Source: DASTCC01 sp035711465
Lineage (GTDB): Bacteria > Acidobacteriota > Vicinamibacteria > Vicinamibacterales > SCN-69-37
Reading direction: 5' to 3'
DNA: 10,741 nt
Assembly: GCA_035711465.1 (NCBI GenBank)
Contig: DASTCC010000002.1
Coordinates: 1 to 10,741 of the forward strand
In this document: positions 1-5,036 of the stretch, one piece after another
Layout of the letters: each line of letters opens with the position of its first letter
How positions within the stretch are numbered: position 1 is the first letter of the stretch
Notes under the pieces: model-generated
What the model was told of the DNA's origin: nothing
The model's input: the letters and a program-made list of their open reading frames with translations, nothing else
The model's database searches: none
Program-made: the position numbers and the translations under genes

Positions 1-228
1 GACAACAGCGGCGACTGCCACTTCTTCCGCCTCGACAGCAATCGCTGCTGGTCGCACAAGCCGGGCACCGATCCCGTGACGAACGAGGACGACGAGGGCA
101 ACGTCATCCGGGATCTTCGTCAGGCGCGATTCCACACCGCCTACACGCTGGTCGGGTTCTATCTGTCGACGCCCGAGGCGAGGGCCCGGCTGACCGAGCG
201 CGACCTGGTGCCGCTGCTCCGGCCATGA
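1..228 (+). CDS. C-terminal end of a Cys/His-motif hypothetical protein (5' truncated by window edge)
   Basis: This is the last 75 codons of an open frame that enters at base 1 and ends at TGA 226-228. The visible part has GDCHFFRLD, CWSHK and TDPV motifs followed by QARF and a hydrophobic LVGFYLST strand. The same motifs recur in the same order in the complete gene directly downstream (GDFHFLRLD, CWSHK, TDPV, QARF, VGFF), so the two are tandem paralogues. The stop overlaps the next start as ATGA, which suggests translational coupling. From memory, proteins with a D-x-H-F/W-Y/L-R then W-S-H-K-P-G arrangement form a bacterial family with no assigned function. I suspect the catalytic-His half of a papain/CHAP-like fold, but that is inference. 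The Cys-containing half of this copy lies outside the window. Confidence 0.75.
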   Translation, partial: DNSGDCHFFRLDSNRCWSHKPGTDPVTNEDDEGNVIRDLRQARFHTAYTLVGFYLSTPEARARLTERDLVPLLRP

Positions 229-1112
229 GCAGGATTCACGTGCGCATGCGCGTCTTCTCCGGACTTCGCGATCCGGAGTGGGAGATCACGCGGCCCGGCG
301 ACGTCGCCCGAGTCCAGCGCTGGTTCGCCAACAACGCCGCACGTCGCGGCGGGCGTCCCGCTGGGCGGTCCGAACGCGATCAGCGTGCCGTGCAGCCGCC
401 GGTCACGGGCTTCCGCGGATTCGATGTGACGATGAACGGCCGCACCATGCGCGTCTATCGCAACAACCTGCCGTCGCTGCCGGCGGCCGCCACCAGTGCC
501 GAGACGATCGACAACATCCTGTTCTCGACAAACGCGGAGGTGCTGGCGCGCGAGTTCGGGCTGACGCCAATGATGATGCTCTCCGACGAGGTGCACGCCA
601 TCGACGGCCTGCCGCCAACGTGCGATACGTCGGACCTCGAACTGGGATCGACGCATTACCGGCCGTCGAGCTGGATGCCCGACCCGTTCTGCGACAACAC
701 CTGCTACGGCTACGCCGCCAACGTGAAAACGGAGAGCGTCGTCACGCCTGACGATTCGCAGCGGCAGAACTGGAGCAAGTCGGAGCTGAGAGCCGCACTC
801 GCTGACGATGGCGCCGGACCGGCGACGACCGCGGTGCCTTCGGCGCGCCTGGATTCGCCGGACGTCCACTATATGGTCGCGGTGATCCAGCCTCTGGTCG
901 GCGGCCGCGGCGACTTTCACTTCCTGCGGCTCGATCGCAGCGGCTGCTGGTCGCACAAGGTCTCGACCGATCCGGTCAAGCAGGTCGATGATCAGGACAA
1001 GAAGCTCACCAACCTCTGCCAGGCGAGATTCCGGACGCCGTTCGTCTTCGTCGGCTTCTTCGTGGTCAACGAGGACCTGCGCGATTTGCTGCGTGAGCGC
1101 GGGCAGGCGTAG
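225..1112 (+). CDS. Hypothetical two-domain protein with possible papain-like Cys/His core; tandem paralogue
   Basis: This is a 295-residue protein with no signal peptide or membrane segment, so it is probably cytoplasmic. The N-terminal part (about 1-125) starts with a beta-like stretch and FSGLRDPEW. This resembles the 'FSGRPxPxW' opening I recall from a family of uncharacterised bacterial proteins. The C-terminal part has CDNTCYGYAAN (Cys160), a helix KSELRAALADDG near 185-196, a strand HYMVAVIQPL (215-224), GDFHFLRLD (His232) and CWSHK (His244). A Cys at a helix start, a later strand-borne His and another polar residue is the order seen in NlpC/P60, CHAP and other papain-like folds. A cysteine peptidase, amidase or acyltransferase activity is therefore possible but unproven. 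The start ATG overlaps the stop of the upstream paralogue (ATGA). The 3' end overlaps the convergent nucleotidyltransferase gene by 47 bp. The frame is certain; the function is not. Confidence 0.85.
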   Translation: MSRIHVRMRVFSGLRDPEWEITRPGDVARVQRWFANNAARRGGRPAGRSERDQRAVQPPVTGFRGFDVTMNGRTMRVYRNNLPSLPAAATSAETIDNILFSTNAEVLAREFGLTPMMMLSDEVHAIDGLPPTCDTSDLELGSTHYRPSSWMPDPFCDNTCYGYAANVKTESVVTPDDSQRQNWSKSELRAALADDGAGPATTAVPSARLDSPDVHYMVAVIQPLVGGRGDFHFLRLDRSGCWSHKVSTDPVKQVDDQDKKLTNLCQARFRTPFVFVGFFVVNEDLRDLLRERGQA

Positions 1113-1656
1113 CTCGGGCCGGCCGGTCGCGAAGCGCAGCGAGAAACTCCGCAAAGCGGTCGGCGGCGCCTTCGCGATCGCTCCATCTCCTGATCGCCGC
1201 CAGGTTGACCCGGTGCCGCCGCGCGATCGCGACCGCGGAGTGCAGACTCTGCCGGTCCGACCAGTGATAGAAGGCCGCCAGCCGATCGCGGCAGGCGTCG
1301 GTCGGGGAGAGTGCCAGCGTCCGGCCCCGCCCAATCTTCAGCTCCACCGGCCGAATGTCGACGTCGTCGCCTATGGCCAGCGGTCCGCGGGGGAACTCGA
1401 CGAAGAACGCGGTCGCCCGGTGGTGATAGCGATCGCCGTCGCGGACGAAGCCGATGCCTGCCATCGCCTGGTCGAGGTCGCGGCGGTTGCCGCCAGCGCG
1501 AATGATGAAGTCGAGGTCGTACGACTGATAAGCGCCGTCCGAGTAAATCGTGGCACAGGCACCGCCGGTCAGGACGGCCGTGAACCCGGCGGAGCGGAGA
1601 TTAGCAGCGACGATGACCGCGACATCCGCCAGGGTCGAACGGCGGGTGATCGTCAC
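1066..1656 (-). CDS. Nucleotidyltransferase-fold protein paired with a wHTH regulator
   Basis: This 196-residue protein belongs to the minimal pol-beta-like nucleotidyltransferase group. Visible motifs are LTGGACATIYS (Gly31-Gly32), then SYDLDFII with the acidic pair Asp47 and Asp49, which match the family's GG/S and D-x-D metal-binding motifs. FVEFPRGPL follows near 85-93, and a C-terminal helical part contains DRLAAFYHWSDRQSL (124-138). Family members transfer nucleotides to proteins or tRNA, or act as toxins in AbiEii-like systems; the substrate here is unknown. I chose the GTG at 1656. It lies one base after the regulator's TGA (1660-1658), and the homologous region begins there. The frame is open upstream to 1737, but that part overlaps the regulator and has no recognisable motif. 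It is co-transcribed with the wHTH gene. Its last 47 bp run antiparallel through the end of the neighbouring + strand gene. An alternative is a DUF6036-like NTase with lost activity. Confidence 0.85.
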   Translation of the reverse strand: MTITRRSTLADVAVIVAANLRSAGFTAVLTGGACATIYSDGAYQSYDLDFIIRAGGNRRDLDQAMAGIGFVRDGDRYHHRATAFFVEFPRGPLAIGDDVDIRPVELKIGRGRTLALSPTDACRDRLAAFYHWSDRQSLHSAVAIARRHRVNLAAIRRWSDREGAADRFAEFLAALRDRPARATPARAHAANRAGPR

Positions 1657-1657
1657 G

Positions 1658-1990
1658 TCAGGCCGGCTTACCCGTCCGGCGAGGGCGACGGCGCAACGTG
1701 GCGGTGCGCGCCTGCAGGTCGCGATCTGGCGCGGCAAGCTTGAGCAGGTACTGTTGCAGCTCCTGGCGCGCGAAATAGCGCGGGTTCAGCCGCACCAGGC
1801 GTGTCCGCCCCGCGGCCCGGCTCGCGACCAGGCCGTCGCGCTCGAGCCCGCTGATCGCGGACTGCACGCCGTTGAGCGACACCCCCAGCACCCGCGCCAG
1901 CTCACGGGGATAGCTTTCCTCGAGGAGTCTGAGCGCCAGCAGGACGCGGGTCCGGGTCTGGCCGCCGAACGGGCTCGAGGCGTTGACCAT
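1658..1990 (-). CDS. ArsR-like winged-helix regulator, first gene of the NTase operon
   Basis: This 110-residue protein contains a single winged helix-turn-helix. FGGQTRTRVLLALRLL (8-23) forms the first helix, YPRELARVLGVSLNGVQSAISGLERDGLV (27-55) the HTH and recognition helix, and SRAAGRTRLVRLNPRYF (57-73) the beta wing and start of the next helix. It ends in a basic tail with RRRPRRTGKP. I recognise the FG-xx-TRTRVLLAL...YPRELA...LNPRYFAR pattern as an acidobacterial-type wHTH commonly placed just before a nucleotidyltransferase, as here. It probably binds DNA and represses its own promoter; an inverted repeat sits in that promoter at 2005-2023. There are no metal-binding cysteines, so classical ArsR metal sensing is unlikely. 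It has no Shine-Dalgarno before ATG 1990, and the mRNA may be nearly leaderless. The pairing resembles AbiEi/AbiEii-type toxin-antitoxin logic, but that function is inference. Confidence 0.88.
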   Translation of the reverse strand: MVNASSPFGGQTRTRVLLALRLLEESYPRELARVLGVSLNGVQSAISGLERDGLVASRAAGRTRLVRLNPRYFARQELQQYLLKLAAPDRDLQARTATLRRRPRRTGKPA

Positions 1991-2001
1991 GATGACCGTT
2001 C

Positions 2002-2030
2002 ATTTGACCATATTTATTGGTCATTAACAA
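2002..2030 (-). promoter_or_regulatory. Promoter and probable operator of the wHTH-NTase operon
   Basis: This is an AT-rich island in very GC-rich DNA. On the minus strand, TTGTTA (2030-2025) and TCAAAT (2007-2002) match -35 and -10 hexamers at 4 of 6 positions each and are 17 bp apart. Between and overlapping them is an inverted repeat, TGACCA-7 bp-TGGTCA, at 2005-2023. Two further same-orientation TGACC copies lie at 1984 and 1993. A start site near 1995 would give a leader of only a few bases. The repeat is well placed for autorepression by the wHTH protein; the binding partner is inferred. Confidence 0.55.
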
Positions 2031-2254
2031 GCGCCGTCGCCTGGCGCCCATCGGGCAGGAGCACCGCCGCCGGCCACGCGTGCTGCAGCTTCAGTCGCAG
2101 TTGCGCCCGCGCCCGCCGACGCGAGCGCGGGTAGACCACGACATTCGACGCGGGGCCGGGTCACGGGCGGCTGGATGTGTAGCCGTCGTCACTCGAGACG
2201 GCTCGAGCCGCCACCGTCGCGGCAATCCGGGCGAGCAGCATATCGCCGGCATGC
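2031..2254. other. Intergenic region between the divergent wHTH and blaI genes; no gene seen
   Basis: These 224 bp separate two divergent regulator genes. A + strand frame (2017-2280) is open but has no recognisable sequence and would cover both promoters, so I do not call it. On the minus strand, a short basic frame without a convincing start ends at a TAA inside the wHTH operator; it could be a remnant but resembles nothing I know. Otherwise I see no repeats or RNA structure. Confidence 0.5.
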
Positions 2255-2289
2255 TTGCTAAGTTCTTAGCAGCGTGCTAATTTCTTAGC
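2255..2289 (+). promoter_or_regulatory. Twin BlaI-type operators overlapping the blaI-M56 promoter
   Basis: Two 14-bp dyads lie just before the repressor gene. GCTAAG-TT-CTTAGC at 2257-2270 is perfect. GCTAA-TTTC-TTAGC at 2276-2289 has one fewer matched pair. Their centres are 19 bp apart, and the second ends 3 bp before ATG 2293. A -35-like TTGCTA (2255-2260) and a weak -10-like TAATTT (2278-2283) are 17 bp apart, so repressor bound at both dyads would cover the promoter. BlaI/MecI proteins bind short dyads in this position. No Shine-Dalgarno fits between the dyad and the ATG, so a leaderless transcript is likely. Confidence 0.7.
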
Positions 2290-2292
2290 ATC

Positions 2293-2676
2293 ATGTCCCA
2301 TCGCGCCGACACCCTCTCGCGCCGCGAACGCCAGATCATGAACGTGCTGCACCGGTTGCGGCGCGCGACGGCCGCCGAGGTCCAGGCCGAGCTCCCCGCG
2401 GCGCCGAGCTATTCGGCGGTGCGCGCCCTGCTGCGGATTCTCGAAGCCAAGAAGCACGTGCGCCACGAGAGCGACGGCGCCCGATACGTCTACGAGCCGG
2501 TCGCGCCGCGCACCTCCGAGGCGAGGTCGGCGCTTCGGCAGCTCGTCGACACCTTCTTCGATGGGTCCACCCAGGACGCGGTCGCCGCGCTGCTCGATCT
2601 CGATCGCTCGCTCGACAAGAGGCAGCTCGACGACCTCACCCGACGCATCGCCGCCGCGCGCAAGGAAGGACGCTGA
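2293..2676 (+). CDS. blaI: BlaI/MecI-family transcriptional repressor
   Basis: This 127-residue protein has the usual size and layout of BlaI/MecI/CopY repressors. LSRRERQIMNVLHRL (8-22) is helix 1, ATAAEVQAEL (25-34) helix 2, and YSAVRALLRILEAKKHV (40-56) the recognition helix. RHESDGARYVYEPV (57-70) is the wing. A C-terminal dimerisation helix bundle includes LRQLVDTFFDGSTQDAVAALL (81-101). The protein should dimerise on the twin dyads immediately upstream and repress itself and the M56 gene. The M56 gene starts two bases after this stop and has a good AAGGAAGGA ribosome site inside the repressor's 3' end. In the classical systems the M56 protein or its signalling triggers repressor cleavage. 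Despite the family name, nothing nearby shows a beta-lactamase, so the regulated response is unknown. The symbol denotes the family, not proven orthology. Confidence 0.92.
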   Translation: MSHRADTLSRRERQIMNVLHRLRRATAAEVQAELPAAPSYSAVRALLRILEAKKHVRHESDGARYVYEPVAPRTSEARSALRQLVDTFFDGSTQDAVAALLDLDRSLDKRQLDDLTRRIAAARKEGR

Positions 2677-2678
2677 TC

Positions 2679-4250
2679 ATGTTCCTCCTCGAACTGCTGT
2701 TCAAGACGTCGATCGTGCTCGCGGCGAGTGGCGTCGCGGCGCTCCTCTTGCGCAGGGGCTCCGCAGCGTCGCGCCATGCGGTCTGGGTCGCGGGCCTGAT
2801 CGGCGCGATCGGCATCGCGCTCGGTATGTCGGTGCTGCCGCGGTGGCCGGTGATCATCTCTGCGACGGTCAACGTGATTCAGCCGCTGGCCTCCGTGCCG
2901 GCGACGACGATCGACACCGGTCTCGAAGCACGGCCGGACGATCGCGCGCCTTCGGCGGGTGCGGCAGCGACCGCATCACGAGGGTCGGGCGTCAGCGTCA
3001 CACTCATCTGGGCGATGGGCGTCGGTCTGTTGCTGCTGCGCGTCGTTGCCGGTGAATTCGGTGTGCGTCGGCTGGCACGGCAAGCGAGCTCCCGGGTCGA
3101 ACCGCGGATCCGTATCCGGCTCGAACAGCTGCAGCGATCGGCTGGCATCGAACGGCCCGTGCGGCTCCTCGTCACGCCGGATGACTGCGTTCCGGTGACG
3201 TGGGGGACTCGCCGGCCCGTGATTCTCCTGCCGTCAGCTGCGGCGGCGTGGCCGGCGCACCGGCTCGACGCGGTGCTGGCGCACGAGCTGGCCCACGTCG
3301 CGCGCCGCGACGTGTTGTGGTCGCTGCTCGGCCGCGGCGCCGTCGCTTTGTGCTGGCACAACCCGCTCGTGTGGCTGGCCGCGATCCAGATGCGGCAGGA
3401 AAGCGAACGGGCCTGCGATGACGCGGTGCTGCGGTCGGGCGTGCGCGCGTCGGATTACGCCGACGAGCTCGTCGCGCTCGCGCGCGCTCTCGGCGCGCGA
3501 CGTCCGCTCGACGCCGCCGCGCCGGCGATGTTCGGCCGGTCGCGGCTCGAGTCGCGCGTCTCGGCTTTGCTCGACGGCCGCATCGCCCGCGGCCGTGCCT
3601 CGACGGCGAGCGCTGGCGCCGCCATTCTCGTGATCGCCACGGCGCTGCCGCTTTCGGCGCTCACACCCGCGGCGATCTTCATTGCCACGCCGGTTGACGC
3701 CGCCCTGCAGGGACCGCCGTCGCCGCCGCCCGTACCGCCGCCGGCGTCGCCGCAACCGCCTCCGCCACCGCCGCCGCCACCTCCGCGCGCGATCGCGCCG
3801 TCGATTGCGCCGCCGGCACGCCGGCCCGATCAGCCACCGCCGCCACCGCCGCCGCCGGTCATCATTCAGCCGTCGGCAGACTTCGCCGGCTCCTGGATCG
3901 CGGCCGATGCCGACCGCGCCGACAAGCTGTTCGAGGTCGGCCTGATGCTGACGCCATCGCGCATCACGATTGATCAGGACGACAATGCGGTCACGCTCTC
4001 GGCGACGGCCGGGACCGGCCCGATCACGCTCGTCTGCCGGCTCGATGGCGTGCCGGCAATGGGCGAGGGCCTGCACCTGACAGCCATCGAGTCACGCGCG
4101 TTCCGCTCGGGCAACGTCCTGACCGTCGACCACTACCGCAGCGGCGCCTGGATCTCGCAGACCCGGCTTGTTCGGCGAGGCGAGCAGCTGACGATCGAAT
4201 CGCGGTCGAAGTTCAATACGGTCACCACCGTCTACCGAAAAATCTCCTGA
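2679..4250 (+). CDS. M56-family membrane metallopeptidase (BlaR1/MecR1-like) with lipocalin-like C-terminal domain
   Basis: This 523-residue integral membrane protein has hydrophobic segments at about 3-25, 36-55, 105-125 and 310-330, matching the four-helix BlaR1 layout. The gluzincin site is VLAHELAHVARRD, with His202, Glu203 and His206 as zinc ligands and base. The downstream ESERACDDAVL gives the E-x-x-x-D signature (Glu243, Asp247). After the last membrane helix comes a proline tract (about 346-393), then a soluble beta-rich domain (about 399-523) starting DFAGSWIAADADRADK and ending TTVYRKIS. That domain resembles small lipocalin-like domains of acidobacterial exported proteins ('DFSGTW...TTVYKK' pattern, from memory). 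The penicillin-binding sensor domain of BlaR1, with its S-x-x-K, is absent. The protein probably senses an envelope ligand and relieves repression by the adjacent BlaI-like protein. ATG 2679 follows a strong SD (2662-2670) with two bases after the repressor stop. Confidence 0.9.
   Translation: MFLLELLFKTSIVLAASGVAALLLRRGSAASRHAVWVAGLIGAIGIALGMSVLPRWPVIISATVNVIQPLASVPATTIDTGLEARPDDRAPSAGAAATASRGSGVSVTLIWAMGVGLLLLRVVAGEFGVRRLARQASSRVEPRIRIRLEQLQRSAGIERPVRLLVTPDDCVPVTWGTRRPVILLPSAAAAWPAHRLDAVLAHELAHVARRDVLWSLLGRGAVALCWHNPLVWLAAIQMRQESERACDDAVLRSGVRASDYADELVALARALGARRPLDAAAPAMFGRSRLESRVSALLDGRIARGRASTASAGAAILVIATALPLSALTPAAIFIATPVDAALQGPPSPPPVPPPASPQPPPPPPPPPPRAIAPSIAPPARRPDQPPPPPPPPVIIQPSADFAGSWIAADADRADKLFEVGLMLTPSRITIDQDDNAVTLSATAGTGPITLVCRLDGVPAMGEGLHLTAIESRAFRSGNVLTVDHYRSGAWISQTRLVRRGEQLTIESRSKFNTVTTVYRKIS
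3714..3857 (+). repeat. Proline-codon low-complexity tract in the M56 gene
   Basis: This CCG/CCA/CCT-rich stretch encodes two near-pure proline runs (about residues 346-370 and 385-393) separated by a short Ala/Ile/Arg segment. It forms a rigid periplasmic spacer between the last membrane helix and the soluble C-terminal domain. Repetitive triplets make its length prone to slippage between strains. Confidence 0.85.
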
Positions 4251-4278
4251 CACGAGCCCGGCCGGCCGGCGCAATTTG

Positions 4279-4294
4279 CCGTGCGGCCGCACGG
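4279..4294. repeat. Perfect 16-bp GC palindrome between the M56 and outer-membrane protein genes
   Basis: The sequence CCGTGCGGCCGCACGG reads the same on both strands. It is flanked by GCCGGC on each side (4265-4270 and 4296-4301), which could extend the pairing into a larger hairpin. No T-run follows, so it is not a standard intrinsic terminator. It lies about 10 bp upstream of a -10-like TATAGT and could equally be a protein-binding site. Confidence 0.5.
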
Positions 4295-4303
4295 CCGCCG
4301 GCA

Positions 4304-4309
4304 TATAGT
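4304..4309 (+). promoter_or_regulatory. Candidate -10 element upstream of the outer-membrane protein gene
   Basis: TATAGT matches the -10 consensus at five of six positions and is one of the few AT-rich spots in this intergenic region. No convincing -35 lies 16-18 bp upstream; that position is occupied by the GC palindrome. Confidence 0.4.
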
Positions 4310-4360
4310 AGGCGCGCCATTCGGTTCGCGCGCGGCGCCATCCATGGCCGCGACCACGTG

Positions 4361-4366
4361 GGGGAG
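4361..4366 (+). promoter_or_regulatory. Ribosome binding site that fixes the start at 4376
   Basis: GGGGAG lies nine bases before ATG 4376. This favours that ATG over the in-frame GTG at 4358, and a clean signal peptide begins there. Confidence 0.65.
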
Positions 4367-4375
4367 AGTGTTTCC

Positions 4376-4993
4376 ATGAAGCAGATAGTCGCGATCGCGT
4401 TGCTATGTGTGTGCGTGGCCGTTCCCGCCGCGGCGCAGACGGAAGGCCGCGTCGGCATCGGCGCCTCGGTCACCTGGATGTCGCCTACCGACAGCGACGT
4501 CGGTTCGCTCACCGGCTTCGGACCGCTGGTGCGGCTCAACCCGAAGAAGGGGTGGGGCATCGCCGGGGCGCTGAACTGGTTCCGCGCCGACGTCGACAAT
4601 CCATCGGGCGCGAGCGGCGACTTCGCCCGCCTGCGCGTCCGGCCGCTCATGGGCGGCGTCTCCTACACCGTCGGCAATCAACCGGTCCTGGTCAGCTTTT
4701 CCGCCGTCACCGGACCGTCGTTCAACGATCTCGATTTCCACGACGAGTTCGTGCGGACGCTGCCGCCCGGCCCGTTCACGCCGGAGCTGGACATCGACAA
4801 CAGCTGGGCCTACCGCGTCGGTGTCAACGTCACTTACTCGGTCGCCCCGCGCGTCGGCATCGTCGGCTTCGGCGGCTACGTGTGGAACAAGCCGGACGTG
4901 ATCTATCGCGACCAGAACGGCACCGAGTTCCGGAACCGCTGGAAGGCCGATGCGATCGTGTTCAGCATCGGCGCGGTGTATTCCATCTTCTGA
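4376..4993 (+). CDS. Small exported beta-barrel-like outer-membrane protein
   Basis: This 205-residue protein begins with a Sec signal peptide, MKQIVAIALLCVCVAVPAAA, with probable cleavage near AAAQ-TE. The mature part alternates short amphipathic strands and turns, such as GRVGIGASVTW, GWGIAGALNWFR, PLMGGVSYTVG, WAYRVGVNVTYSVA and VGIVGFGGYVWN. It ends in FSIGAVYSIF, a terminal aromatic strand typical of outer-membrane barrels recognised by the Bam complex. The size suits an 8-stranded barrel of the OmpX/OmpW/opacity type, but I cannot name the family. It follows the M56 gene by 125 bp and has its own promoter candidate and SD, so it is likely a separate unit. The next gene starts 43 bp after its stop and may be co-transcribed. 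Confidence 0.8.
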   Translation: MKQIVAIALLCVCVAVPAAAQTEGRVGIGASVTWMSPTDSDVGSLTGFGPLVRLNPKKGWGIAGALNWFRADVDNPSGASGDFARLRVRPLMGGVSYTVGNQPVLVSFSAVTGPSFNDLDFHDEFVRTLPPGPFTPELDIDNSWAYRVGVNVTYSVAPRVGIVGFGGYVWNKPDVIYRDQNGTEFRNRWKADAIVFSIGAVYSIF

Positions 4994-5024
4994 TACTCAG
5001 AACTCGCTTCGCCCTCACCCCTCC

Positions 5025-5029
5025 GGAGG
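5025..5029 (+). promoter_or_regulatory. Ribosome binding site that fixes the start at 5037
   Basis: GGAGG within CGGAGGA ends seven bases before ATG 5037. The frame is open back to 4950 inside the previous gene, but this SD and the signal peptide that follows decide the start. Confidence 0.75.
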
Positions 5030-5036
5030 ACGCGCC

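Noticed and set aside
159..1334. Long minus strand open frame (391 codons)
   Set aside because: It is antisense to the paralogue gene and NTase gene, Arg/His-rich, with no recognisable motif. Long shadow frames are expected in DNA this GC-rich.
988..1743. + strand open frame of 251 codons
   Set aside because: It is complementary to the NTase gene, whose GG and D-x-D motifs and operon setting are convincing. The + product resembles nothing.
2017..2280. + strand open frame of 87 codons before blaI
   Set aside because: It would start inside the wHTH promoter and end inside the first blaI operator. It has no SD and no recognisable product.
3714..3857. CCG/CCA-rich repeats considered as a tandem-repeat or CRISPR-like array
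   Set aside because: There are no regular repeat units or spacers. It is a coding poly-proline linker in frame with the M56 protein.
2679..4250. The pair blaI-M56 as a beta-lactam resistance locus
   Set aside because: There is no beta-lactamase or penicillin-binding protein nearby, and the M56 protein lacks a penicillin-sensing domain.
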